This document shows, piece after piece, positions 25,220-33,580 of a stretch of DNA of 64,000 nucleotides (positions are counted from its first letter, which is position 1; every line of letters begins with the position of its first letter). This DNA is from Mycobacterium rhizamassiliense (lineage in GTDB: Bacteria > Actinomycetota > Actinomycetes > Mycobacteriales > Mycobacteriaceae): the NCBI RefSeq assembly GCF_900157375.1, contig NZ_LT721901.1, forward strand, positions 2,714,315-2,778,314. The letters are read 5' to 3'. The position numbers were made by a program, and so were the translations under genes. The notes under the pieces were generated by a model. It was not told where the DNA came from. It saw only the letters and a list, made by a program, of their open reading frames with translations, and made no database searches.

Positions 25220-25842
25220 GTACTGACACCACACCATCCGATCGGGCCGCAGTGGCTGGCAGGCCAGGCGAGACCCATTCGGCTGCGTCTCGCCTCGGTG
25301 CCCATGCCTCCCGAATCACCCGCAGTGGCAACACATTGCGCTTCGATGACGAACGCCATCTATTGGCTCACCGGTGGCTGGTCGACGAGGCCTATCTACT
25401 CGACGCGCAGGCCTACACCGACTGGCTGGACGTGCTCGCCGACGACATTCACTATCTGATGCCGGTGCGCGTCACCACCGCTCTGGGTGCGGGATACGAC
25501 ACATCCCCGGGCATGGCTCATTTCGATGAAGACAAGTACTCGCTGTCTCGCAGGGTCGCGCGATTCCTCACCGAACATGCGTGGACCGAGGATCCGCCTT
25601 CGCGGCTGCGGCACCACCTGTCGAATGTACGCACCTTTGCCACTGAGGATTCCGATCACCTGGTGGTCGAGTCGGCGACACTTCTCTTCCGCAGCAGGGG
25701 CGACGTCCGAGAAGGAGCCTTTCTCTCCGCGGGCCGCGAGGACCTGCTGCGCCGCGAGGGTGAGCAGTGGAAGCTGTCCCGCCGGACCATTCTGGTGGAC
25801 GAGTCGGTGATCCGAATGCAGAATTTGGCAATCTTCCTATGA
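25216..25842 (+). CDS. ring-hydroxylating dioxygenase, beta subunit
   Basis: 208 residues from GTG overlapping the alpha stop. NTF2-like fold: EAYLLDAQAYTDWLDVLADDIHYLMPVR, then RLRHHLSNVRTF and a C-terminal LLRREGEQWKLSRRTILVDESV. It packs with the alpha subunit as an alpha3beta3 hexamer and does not hold metal. The first 45 residues before the fold are longer than usual. The start of the next gene overlaps its stop. Confidence 0.92.
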   Translation: MSTDTTPSDRAAVAGRPGETHSAASRLGAHASRITRSGNTLRFDDERHLLAHRWLVDEAYLLDAQAYTDWLDVLADDIHYLMPVRVTTALGAGYDTSPGMAHFDEDKYSLSRRVARFLTEHAWTEDPPSRLRHHLSNVRTFATEDSDHLVVESATLLFRSRGDVREGAFLSAGREDLLRREGEQWKLSRRTILVDESVIRMQNLAIFL

Positions 25843-26144
25843 CGGTTCACCCCCAGCAGCCGGGGCTGTCGGGGACTGACACGGCCCGTCCGGAACATAT
25901 TGTTGGCGAACCGATTACGATCGGCAACGAGTTCGCGGAAGTTCGGGTCTCCCGCGTGCAGACGCGCAATGGGTCGCGTATGTTGATCGAATCGCTGAAG
26001 TCCGGGCAATGGGTTTCGTTGTGCCCGTTGGAACTTGAGGCGCTGACCTGGCAGGCCACGGCCACGTTCTCGGCGATGATCGGCCAGCCGTTCGGGTCGT
26101 TGGTCACCGACGAATCCGGGGACACACCGTCAGGCCGGACATGA
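25839..26144 (+). CDS. small conserved dioxygenase-associated protein
   Basis: 101 residues from MTVHPQQPG, overlapping the beta-subunit stop by 4 bases and the SDR start by 4. The core EPITIGNEFAEVRVSRVQTRNGSRMLIES and LCPLELEALTWQ looks like a small beta-rich protein. I recall similar proteins beside actinobacterial aromatic dioxygenases, sometimes loosely labelled dihydrodiol dehydrogenase, although it has no nucleotide-binding motif. The tight coupling suggests a role in assembly or activity of the dioxygenase. Confidence 0.7.
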   Translation: MTVHPQQPGLSGTDTARPEHIVGEPITIGNEFAEVRVSRVQTRNGSRMLIESLKSGQWVSLCPLELEALTWQATATFSAMIGQPFGSLVTDESGDTPSGRT

Positions 26145-26947
26145 CCGGCTGGCTCGAGGGTCACCGGGCGCTTATCGTCGGGGCCGGCTCCGGAATCGGT
26201 AGGGCGATTGTCGACGCTTTCTTGGCCGAAGGTGCCCGGGTAGCGGTCCTGGAGCGCGACCCAGACAAATGCGCGGCATTGTCGACCGCCCATCCCCAGG
26301 TGGTCACCACGGTCGGCGACGCAACCACCCGAATCCCGAACGATCTGGCCGTCGCAGCTGCGGTGAAGGCGTTCGGCGGGCTCGACGTCTTAGTCAATTG
26401 TGTTGGTGTGTTCGACTTTTATCGCAGCATTGAGGATCTGGACGCCAACGCTATCGACGGCGCGTTCGACGAGATCTTTCGGGTCAACGTCAAGAGTCAC
26501 CTGCATTCGGTCAAGGCCGCTCTACCGGCGCTGCATCAGTCCGAGCACGCCGTCATTCTGCTGACAGAATCCACGTCGGCTTACTACCCGGGCCGCGGCG
26601 GAGTGCTCTACGTCGCGTCCAAATTCGCTGTCCGCGGCCTAGTGACCGCGCTGGCACATGATTTGGCTCCTGGTGTCCGGGTGAACGGGATCGCGCCCGG
26701 CGGCACGTTGGGCACCGACCTGCGGGGCGTGGCGAGCCTCGGATCAGCCAGCCGCAGCATGTTCGACACTCCGGAACGGGCCGCTGAACTGGCCGCGCGT
26801 GTGCCGCTGCAGGTCGCACTGTCCGGCGAGGATCACGCCTGGAGTTACGTCTTTCTCGCATCGGATCGATCGCGCGGCATCACCGGCGGGGTCGTTCACT
26901 CCGATGGCGGGATGAGTGTTGCCGCCGCACCGAAAAAGCGGCGATGA
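26141..26947 (+). CDS. SDR, cis-dihydrodiol dehydrogenase (BphB/NahB type)
   Basis: 268 residues. Cofactor loop GAGSGIGRA, an Asp/Glu-rich second strand (VLERDP) indicating NAD, catalytic Ser near TESTSAYYP, YVASK (Tyr-x3-Lys), and PGGTLGTDLRG. The LVNCVGVFDFYRSIEDL segment resembles biphenyl dihydrodiol dehydrogenases. It would oxidise the dihydrodiol from the upstream dioxygenase to a catechol. Coupled by 4-base overlaps to both neighbours. Confidence 0.87.
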   Translation: MTGWLEGHRALIVGAGSGIGRAIVDAFLAEGARVAVLERDPDKCAALSTAHPQVVTTVGDATTRIPNDLAVAAAVKAFGGLDVLVNCVGVFDFYRSIEDLDANAIDGAFDEIFRVNVKSHLHSVKAALPALHQSEHAVILLTESTSAYYPGRGGVLYVASKFAVRGLVTALAHDLAPGVRVNGIAPGGTLGTDLRGVASLGSASRSMFDTPERAAELAARVPLQVALSGEDHAWSYVFLASDRSRGITGGVVHSDGGMSVAAAPKKRR

Positions 26948-27057
26948 CGCCCAACCACAGTGAAGACAGAGGGGATGCCATGCCGAATCTGACGCCAAAG
27001 GCCAGGACCCGCACGGGATACCTGTTGCAGGAGAGTGTCTCGGAGGGGCCGCGCTGA
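26944..27057 (+). CDS. 37-residue peptide between the SDR and ferredoxin reductase
   Basis: Starts in the SDR stop (ATGA at 26944) and ends in the reductase start (TGATG at 27055-27059), so it is coupled on both sides. It reads MTPNHSEDRGDAMPNLTPKA with a tail RTRTGYLLQESVSEGPR; an internal ATG at 26980 with AGAGGGG upstream is an alternative start. No Cys, so it is not the missing ferredoxin that occupies this slot in related operons. Unknown, but the exact packing supports a real gene. Confidence 0.5.
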   Translation: MTPNHSEDRGDAMPNLTPKARTRTGYLLQESVSEGPR

Positions 27058-28304
27058 TGGCCGGCAGGACTGTCGTCATTGTCGGAAGCTCGGTCGCCGG
27101 GGTGCGTACTGCACGGGCATTGAGAACCCAAGAATTTGACGGTCGCATCGTGCTGATCGGCAAGGAGGCCGAACTCCCATACGATAAGCCGCCGCTCTCC
27201 AAGCAGTTCCTCGCCGGCGCGTGGGATGAGGACAGGGTGAGACTGTTGACGGCGGACGACGCCGAGACCGCCGGCATCGAGCTACGCCTCGGCAGTGCCG
27301 CGGAACGCCTCGATGTCGCTGATCGAACGGTCGTCCTCGCCAACGGCACACGAGTGCCCTACGACATGCTTGTCGTGGCCACCGGCGCTGACGCGAGGCC
27401 GTCCCCGTGGCCGGTCGAATCCGGCGTGCACGTTGTCCGAACACTCGACGACAGCCGGGGACTGGCCCGCGACTTCACCTCGTCATCGGGTCCCGTAGTG
27501 GTGGTCGGTGGCGGATTCATCGGCGCAGAAGTGGCGGCAACCGCCCACGCGGCGGGCCGAGACGTCACGATCGTCGACCCTCTGCACGCCCCGATCGGCC
27601 GGGTTCTGGGCGGGGAACTCGGAGCCATGTTCACCGATCTGCACCATCGCCACGGCGTACGGACCCGGTTCGGCGAAGGTGTCGAGGCGGTCGAGGGCAC
27701 CGCCGGGAAGCTGCGCGTGACATTGACCAACGGCGAGGTGCTACCGGCAAGCACCGTCGTCGTGGGTATCGGCGCCCGTCCCAACGACACCTGGCTGTCG
27801 TCGTCGGGACTGCTCATCGACGACGGGGTGGTGTGCGACGAGTATTGCCGTGCAGTCGATCACAGCGACATCTTCGCGGTGGGTGACGTCGCCCGTTGGC
27901 ATCATCCGCGGCATCGTGAAGATGTCCGGGTTGAGCACTGGACCAACGCCTCGGAGCAGGCGGCTTGTGTAGCCCACAACATCCTGCACCCCGATGAACT
28001 GCACCCTTATGCGCCGACGGAGTACGTGTGGAGCGACCAATACGACTGGAAGATCCAGATCGCCGGGCGACCGGGTCGAGCCGAACTCCTGCAGCTGATC
28101 GGCAACTTGCACGGTGAAAAGCCGCGTGCTGCAGCAATTTACAGCGACGACAGCGGGCTGCTCCGAGGCGCCGTGACCGTCAACTGGCCGAAGGCCATCT
28201 TGATATGCCGCAGACTGATCGGCGCTGAGACCACCGCCGCGGCGGCTCTGCACGAACTCGAACAGTTGCCGCAGGCCGGTGCCACGGCGAGCGCCCGGCA
28301 GTAA
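27057..28304 (+). CDS. FAD-dependent ferredoxin reductase of a dioxygenase system
   Basis: 415 residues. Two Rossmann motifs (VVIVGSSVAGVRTA at the N-terminus; VVVVGGGFIGAEVAATA in the middle), the ATGADARP and FAVGDVARW segments, and a reductase C-terminal domain. It matches BphA4/ThcD-type reductases, which pass NADH electrons to a small ferredoxin. The only ferredoxin gene seen is at 39396-39638, so one reductase and one ferredoxin may serve several Rieske oxygenases here. Confidence 0.92.
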   Translation: MAGRTVVIVGSSVAGVRTARALRTQEFDGRIVLIGKEAELPYDKPPLSKQFLAGAWDEDRVRLLTADDAETAGIELRLGSAAERLDVADRTVVLANGTRVPYDMLVVATGADARPSPWPVESGVHVVRTLDDSRGLARDFTSSSGPVVVVGGGFIGAEVAATAHAAGRDVTIVDPLHAPIGRVLGGELGAMFTDLHHRHGVRTRFGEGVEAVEGTAGKLRVTLTNGEVLPASTVVVGIGARPNDTWLSSSGLLIDDGVVCDEYCRAVDHSDIFAVGDVARWHHPRHREDVRVEHWTNASEQAACVAHNILHPDELHPYAPTEYVWSDQYDWKIQIAGRPGRAELLQLIGNLHGEKPRAAAIYSDDSGLLRGAVTVNWPKAILICRRLIGAETTAAAALHELEQLPQAGATASARQ

Positions 28305-28345
28305 GCATCCAGGGTCGCGTGAATCGCTGTCAGGAGGCCGTAGGG

Positions 28346-29131
28346 ATGACCGAACCAAACGATGTCGTCGCCGCACGCGAATACGGGCCCGTACCGCAGT
28401 ACCCAATCGAATCGGTCGACAACGCGTTGCGTGCGTTGATGTTGTTGGTTGAGCGGTCCGAGATCCGGCTCACGGAGGTCAGCAAGCATCTTTCAGTAGC
28501 CAGTTCGACGGCTCACCGCCTCCTCGCGATGTTGGCCTACCGCGGACTGGTTCGCCAGGATCCCCAGACAAAGGCGTATCGGTCCGGTCCCAGCCTCGAC
28601 TTGTTGGCCTTCGGTGTGGTTGGTCGCCTCGACATCCGGGTCCGTGCGCGGCCTGTCCTGGAGAAATTGAATGCGGATCTGCGGGAAACGGTGCACCTGG
28701 GCCGACTGGACCGCGCCCAGGTAGATTTTGTTGACTCCATCGAAAGTTCTCAGGCGCTGCGGGTTTCGGCTCGCCTGGGTGTGGCGATGCCGGCTCATTG
28801 CACGTCGACGGGCAAGGCGCTGCTGGCTGCGCTCACTGACGAGCAACTTGACGCGTTGTATCCCGATCCTGATCTTGCCCAGCTGACACGGCACTCCATC
28901 AAGTCCAAGAAATCGTTGAAATCCGAGCTTGCCACCGTGCGTCGTCGTGGATTCGCCACCAGCAACGAGGAAGGTGAGGAAGGCGTTGTCTCGGTGGCGG
29001 TGCCCCTGCGGGGCGGCTCGTTCGCGCTCGCTGCGTCCGTACCGGTGAGCAGGATGGACACCGACTTCCGCGGCGTCGTTCTGGAAAATCTGTTCGCCGC
29101 CAAAGCTGAGATCGATGAACTACTACCGTGA
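28346..29131 (+). CDS. IclR-family transcriptional regulator
   Basis: 261 residues from ATG at 28346 with CAGGAGG ahead; a GTG at 28319 is also in frame. N-terminal winged helix (LTEVSKHLSVASSTAHRLLAMLAYRGLV) and C-terminal ligand domain with ARLGVAMPAHCTSTGKALLAAL and EEGEEGVVSVAVPLRGG. IclR proteins such as PcaR and PadR-like regulators commonly control phthalate and protocatechuate genes. It lies 41 bases after the reductase in the same direction and is a candidate for the palindromes at 23754-23786. Confidence 0.9.
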   Translation: MTEPNDVVAAREYGPVPQYPIESVDNALRALMLLVERSEIRLTEVSKHLSVASSTAHRLLAMLAYRGLVRQDPQTKAYRSGPSLDLLAFGVVGRLDIRVRARPVLEKLNADLRETVHLGRLDRAQVDFVDSIESSQALRVSARLGVAMPAHCTSTGKALLAALTDEQLDALYPDPDLAQLTRHSIKSKKSLKSELATVRRRGFATSNEEGEEGVVSVAVPLRGGSFALAASVPVSRMDTDFRGVVLENLFAAKAEIDELLP

Positions 29132-29153
29132 CTGATCCCCGAACGGAGTGAAC

Positions 29154-30146
29154 ATGTCGCAACGGCTCGAGTTGACCTACGGTGGGGAGTTGTACGATCG
29201 CACCTGGCGCCTGTACACCGGGGAGGTACAGCCCGAAGGTGTGCGCCTACGGTACTTGCACACAGCTATCGAAGACTTGTTCTGGCGTCAGGGGAAGTAT
29301 GCCGAATTCGACGTCGCTGAATATTCGATGGGTGCCTATCTGGCGACCCTGAAGAACCCCGACAGGGCTTTTGTCGCCCTTCCGATCTTTCCGTCCCGAG
29401 CCTTCCGGCACGCTTCGGTCTATGTCAACGCCGACGCGAGCGTGTCACAACCTGCAGATCTGGCGAACACGACGGTCGGAACCCCGGAGTGGAGCATGAC
29501 CGCTTCACTGTGGATGCGCGGCATTCTCGGCGAACACTACGGCGTTGATTTGACGTCGATAGACTGGCGGACAGGAGGTTTGGAGGAGGCCGGGCGACAG
29601 GAGAAGGCGCCCGTCCTCCCTCCGGCGGACTTGCGAGTGACCCATATCGGCGATGACGACACGTTGAGCGCCCTACTATTGCGGCGTGACCTCGACGCGT
29701 TGATCACGGCCCGAGCTCCTCAGGCTTTCTTGCAGGGTGACCCACGTATCAAACGGCTGTGGCCGGATTTCCGCAGCGCGGAACGCGGGTATTTCGAAGC
29801 GACGGCGATCATCCCGATCATGCACGTTGTCGTGGTCAGGCGGGCGCTCCTCGCCGCTCACCCCTGGCTCGCCAACAATCTGGTCGATGCGTTCGAGGCG
29901 GCTCGCACACCCGTCCAGCACGATTTGCTCGATACCGCGGTGTGCACGAGCAGCTTGATATGGGAGTCCGCCTACGCAGAAGAGGAAGCCGCCGTTCTCG
30001 GCGATCCCTTCCGATATGGAGTGGCCAATAATGCGGTCACCCTCCAAACGCTGTTGAACTACGCCCATCAGCAAGGATTCACCGACCACCTGCTCGGCTA
30101 CGAAGAGGTCTTCGCCCCGTCGACGCTGAGCTCAGCGCGGATATGA
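29154..30146 (+). CDS. 4,5-dihydroxyphthalate decarboxylase-like protein
   Basis: 330 residues from ATG at 29154 with GGAG upstream; a GTG two codons earlier is possible. LTYGGELYDRTWRLYTGEVQPEGV and a periplasmic-binding-protein-like fold (AEYSMGAYLATL, AFVALPIFPSRAFRHASVYV, GTPEWSMTASLWMRG) are typical of the Pht5 family, which decarboxylates 4,5-dihydroxyphthalate to protocatechuate. No signal peptide, so cytoplasmic. With the preceding dioxygenase, SDR and IclR genes, it suggests a phthalate-like substrate. Confidence 0.82.
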   Translation: MSQRLELTYGGELYDRTWRLYTGEVQPEGVRLRYLHTAIEDLFWRQGKYAEFDVAEYSMGAYLATLKNPDRAFVALPIFPSRAFRHASVYVNADASVSQPADLANTTVGTPEWSMTASLWMRGILGEHYGVDLTSIDWRTGGLEEAGRQEKAPVLPPADLRVTHIGDDDTLSALLLRRDLDALITARAPQAFLQGDPRIKRLWPDFRSAERGYFEATAIIPIMHVVVVRRALLAAHPWLANNLVDAFEAARTPVQHDLLDTAVCTSSLIWESAYAEEEAAVLGDPFRYGVANNAVTLQTLLNYAHQQGFTDHLLGYEEVFAPSTLSSARI

Positions 30147-30151
30147 GGGAA

Positions 30152-31171
30152 TCAGGCCACGTTCAACCCCAACATTGCGACGGCAGTCCCTGAAGTAACC
30201 GACTCAGTCACTGACGCCGGCAGATCTGCCGCGAACAGCGCCGCACCCGCGGGTCGTTCGGCGATGACAAACGGGTAGTCGGTGCCGACGGCAACACGGT
30301 CAGCCCCGACCCGGGCAATCAGTGCGGCCACGGCGGCGGGATCGAACACAAGCGAGTCGTAATAGAAACGATCGGCGTACGAAGATGGCCGGCCGCTGGT
30401 AGCGGCCGGCTCCGGAACACACTCCCAGATGCGGTCGATCCGCGGCAGCAGCGCCAGGAACGCGCCGCCGCCGTGCGCGAGCAGGACCTTGAGGTGTGAA
30501 TGACGGTCGAGGACCCCGCCCATCACCAACGACGCCGCCGCAGCCGCGGTTTCAGCTCCCATACCGATCGAATTCGCCAGCCCATGTTTCTTGAGCCGAT
30601 CGGCGCCAAGCACGTTCCATGGGTGCACGAAGATCAGCGCACCCGTTTCCGCGCAGGCGGCGAAAAACGGGTCGAGTTCGGGATCATCGAGATTGCGCCC
30701 GCCGACATTCGACCCGACCTCCACACCGGACAGCTTGAGATCCCCGACGATGTCAACCACCATCTGGGCTGCCCGCGTAGGATCCTGCAACGGGACGGTG
30801 CCAAGTCCGGCGAATCGAGACGGGTGATCACGGGCCACACCGGCGATCCACTCGTTCTGGACGCGCGAGAGGTCCGCTACGCCGTCGGCGTTCAACCCAT
30901 AGGAAACGGTGATGGGAATGGGCGAGATCACCTGCATAGAAACCCCATCGGCGTCCATGTCCTCCAGGCGCCGGGCCGGGTCCCAACAGTGATCCGTGAT
31001 CGACCGGAAATGCCGGCCACCGAGGAGGATATCCGCCGTGCATGGGCCGGTTTCGACCAGTTCTGGCCATGAACCGGCGAATCGTCGTCCGAAACTCGGC
31101 AAGTCGCGCGGCAGGCCGTGGGTGTGCACGTCGACTAAACGCTGTGCCTGGCTCGGTCCGGCAACCATCAT
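30152..31171 (-). CDS. amidohydrolase family 2 (ACMSD-like)
   Basis: 339 residues; either of two adjacent Met codons may start it. Metal motif DVHTHG (HxH), GVEVGSNVGGRNLDDPEL, IFVHPWN, LLAHGGGAFLALLPRID and VGTDYPF. Clear paralog of the protein at 1975. Family members decarboxylate hydroxylated benzoates or aminocarboxymuconate semialdehyde. It converges on the Pht5-like gene with a 5-base gap. Either protein could supply the decarboxylation step of the dioxygenase pathway. Confidence 0.87.
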   Translation of the reverse strand: MMVAGPSQAQRLVDVHTHGLPRDLPSFGRRFAGSWPELVETGPCTADILLGGRHFRSITDHCWDPARRLEDMDADGVSMQVISPIPITVSYGLNADGVADLSRVQNEWIAGVARDHPSRFAGLGTVPLQDPTRAAQMVVDIVGDLKLSGVEVGSNVGGRNLDDPELDPFFAACAETGALIFVHPWNVLGADRLKKHGLANSIGMGAETAAAAASLVMGGVLDRHSHLKVLLAHGGGAFLALLPRIDRIWECVPEPAATSGRPSSYADRFYYDSLVFDPAAVAALIARVGADRVAVGTDYPFVIAERPAGAALFAADLPASVTESVTSGTAVAMLGLNVA

Positions 31172-31195
31172 GACGAAACCCGCTCCCTACGTCGG

Positions 31196-31702
31196 TTAGG
31201 CTGACTGTGACGGCGCGAAAGAAGCTGATCTGCACCGGGTGAAGGGGCCATTGTTCTCGATCGACTCGAGGAAACGCGCGAACAGGGACTGCAGTTGACG
31301 CTGTTGCCTCCGGGTCAGGTCATCCATCAGCCGATGTAAATATGTCCAAATCAGGAACGATCGACGATCATCCGGATTCGAGATCCGTTCGACAAAGTGA
31401 CGCCTGGCCAGAGCATCGACCACCCCGGTCAGATTGGCCGGCCGCACCGACACCGCCTCTCCAGGCGCATCCATCGTCAAAGGCTCCGTCGAGCGATCCA
31501 AGACGGTCAGGATGTTCAACTGGCCGGTATTGAGCCCATGCGGCAAAAGCTCTGCGGCGTGAGCACGTTCGAAGGCCGTTGCGGCACGAAACATGGTCAG
31601 CGTCAAAGCCAATACCGTGGTGTCGAAATCAGGGCCCTCACGATCGGCCGCCTGCGCGATCTGCCCGGTGATAGAAGGCGGCATGCGAGGAGCTCGCGGC
31701 AT
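31196..31702 (-). CDS. MarR-family regulator with an internal deletion
   Basis: 168 residues from MPRAPRMPPSI with TGGAGG upstream; the frame continues to 31831 without a better start. It is closely related to the MarR at 62722 (EGPDFDTTVL, FERAHA, LPHGLNTGQLNILTVLDR, SVRPANLTGVVDALARRHFVERISNP). After RRSFLI, seventeen residues present in the other copy (QIATKGRAFLRKFLPRH) are missing and the text resumes at WTYLHRLMD. The loss removes the second wing strand and the start of the next helix, so DNA binding is probably damaged. Confidence 0.8.
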   Translation of the reverse strand: MPRAPRMPPSITGQIAQAADREGPDFDTTVLALTLTMFRAATAFERAHAAELLPHGLNTGQLNILTVLDRSTEPLTMDAPGEAVSVRPANLTGVVDALARRHFVERISNPDDRRSFLIWTYLHRLMDDLTRRQQRQLQSLFARFLESIENNGPFTRCRSASFAPSQSA

Positions 31703-31827
31703 CAGCTGGCCTCCAGGTCGGATCGGGTATTTCTCCCGGTGTACAGTACAGGGTGCAAACCAGTCGGATTGATTCACGATAGGCACCCTAGAGACTGTGC
31801 CACAACGCGTTCCGATTGCACGTGGCG

Positions 31828-33321
31828 TCAATGCAGCGGGATGTTGACCGTCTTCGACTGCAGGTAGCTCTCCAACTCGTCAACACCTTCCTCGGTGCCG
31901 ACTCCGCTGTTCTTGTGCCCGGCGAACGGGGCTCCCAGGAAATGGCTGCCGGACCCGTTGATCCAGACGTAGCCGGTATCCAGCCGATCGGCCACCGATA
32001 TCGCGGTGGTGATGTCGTTGCTCCACACCGCCCCGGTCAGCCCGAACGGGAGTTCGTTGGCCTGCTCGACGACGGTGTCCAGGTCAGTCCAACGGAAAAC
32101 CGACAGCACCGGCCCAAAGATCTCCTCCCGCGCGATCCGCATCGACATGTCGACATCGGCGAATATCGTCGGTTCGATATAGAAACCTTTCGCGAAGTCG
32201 TCACCCTCCGGCCTGCGGCCGCCCGTCACCAGACGCGCGCCCTCAGCGTGGGCTGATTCGATGTAACCCATCACCTTGTCGAACTGAGCTTGTGAGACCA
32301 GGCACCCCATCTCGGTGTCGGGGTCGAGCGGATGGCCGATGCGGATGGACTTCAGGCGATCGGTCAGACCGGCGACGACATGGTCATGCAGCGCGTCGTG
32401 AACGAACAAACGCGTGGTCGATCCGCACGACTGCCCTTGGCTCCAATGGCAGTTCATCCCGAATGCGGCGCCCTCGACGACAGCGCCGGGGTCGGCGTCC
32501 GGGCACACGATCATCGCATTCTTGCCGCCCAGCTCCAGCGTGACATACTTGATTCCCGCCGATGCCGCCGACGCCATGACCTTCTGGCCGGTCTCGACGC
32601 TCCCAATGAGCGAGATCCGTTTGACGGCAGGGTGCCGCACCAAGGCATCGCCCGTTACAGCGCCGGGTCCCGACAGGATGTTGACCACCCCGGGCGGAAA
32701 CGACTCGAGAACGACCTCGGCCATCAACAACGACGACAGCGGCGCCTGGTCGGGTACTTTGAGAACCAGTGTGTTGCCGGTGACCAGTGGTGCGCCCACT
32801 TTCGCGGCCGCGAACAGTATCGGATGGTTGTAGGGAATGATCCGTCCCACGACGCCGTAGGGTTCCTTGCGGGTCAGCAGCCAGCTACCGGTCATCGATG
32901 GCAGCGTGGCACCGGCGAGGCTGAAGGCGACCCCGGCGTGATAGTCGAGCCAGCGTGCCGCCATCATCACGTCGCCCACCATGGCGGTCACCGGATTACC
33001 GGTGTCGATAGCGTCGAGTAATCCGAAGTCTTCAGCGCGCGAGCGCAGACGCGCGGCGAAAGCCCGAATCATCTCCGCGCGCTCGAGAAGCGTGGTGTCG
33101 CGCCAGTGCGGGAATGCTCGGGTTGCAGCCGATACCGCCGCCTCGACGTCGGCTTCGTCTGCAGACGGGACGTGGGCAATGGTCGTCCCGTCGTGCGGTG
33201 TGGTGATTTCCATCGTCGCGCCGCGGTTGGCCACTACCGCGGTGTCGCCGATGAGCATGCGCCAGTCGCGGTCCAGTAGCGCCGAAACTGCCTTGGTGTT
33301 ATCAGCCAGTGAAGATCGCAT
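31828..33321 (-). CDS. NAD(P)-dependent aldehyde dehydrogenase
   Basis: 497 residues. Catalytic Glu in LELGGKN, catalytic Cys in QGQSCGS, cofactor-binding IPYNHP and the EIFGPVLSVFRW segment. It oxidises an aldehyde to the acid. Its position near the phthalate-like operon and the PhdI/PhdJ genes makes 2-carboxybenzaldehyde a reasonable guess (the PhdK step of phenanthrene degradation), but the sequence does not prove the substrate. The damaged marR follows 126 bases downstream on the same strand. Confidence 0.88.
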   Translation of the reverse strand: MRSSLADNTKAVSALLDRDWRMLIGDTAVVANRGATMEITTPHDGTTIAHVPSADEADVEAAVSAATRAFPHWRDTTLLERAEMIRAFAARLRSRAEDFGLLDAIDTGNPVTAMVGDVMMAARWLDYHAGVAFSLAGATLPSMTGSWLLTRKEPYGVVGRIIPYNHPILFAAAKVGAPLVTGNTLVLKVPDQAPLSSLLMAEVVLESFPPGVVNILSGPGAVTGDALVRHPAVKRISLIGSVETGQKVMASAASAGIKYVTLELGGKNAMIVCPDADPGAVVEGAAFGMNCHWSQGQSCGSTTRLFVHDALHDHVVAGLTDRLKSIRIGHPLDPDTEMGCLVSQAQFDKVMGYIESAHAEGARLVTGGRRPEGDDFAKGFYIEPTIFADVDMSMRIAREEIFGPVLSVFRWTDLDTVVEQANELPFGLTGAVWSNDITTAISVADRLDTGYVWINGSGSHFLGAPFAGHKNSGVGTEEGVDELESYLQSKTVNIPLH

Positions 33322-33484
33322 GGGTCTCCGGCCACCTCCTGGGGTGCTTGCCGCTCTATCGCGACACGACCCTACTGTGAGCCGGTGCGGCAGAACTTGG
33401 TTCTGAAGTTTTTATGGTGACGCAAGCCGCAAGCGGCAGCGCTACATCGTTGTGCCGCAAGCCCTTGACGCTGTGGCCGCTGCC

Positions 33485-33517
33485 ACTATAGTTCAGAAGC
33501 ATAAATATTTATATAGT
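33485..33517. promoter_or_regulatory. AT-rich palindromic region in a divergent promoter
   Basis: A perfect 12-bp palindrome ATAAATATTTAT (33501-33512) flanked by ACTATA (33485-33490) and TATAGT (33512-33517), itself an inverted pair. It lies in the 259-base gap between the divergent aldehyde dehydrogenase and extradiol dioxygenase genes, 64 bases before the latter, and should hold promoters and a shared operator. Confidence 0.45.
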
Positions 33518-33580
33518 AACTAAGACACGGTTAGTGCCGACTACCACATCGGGGCGGCATCGAGAAAGTGGGGCCCGGAG

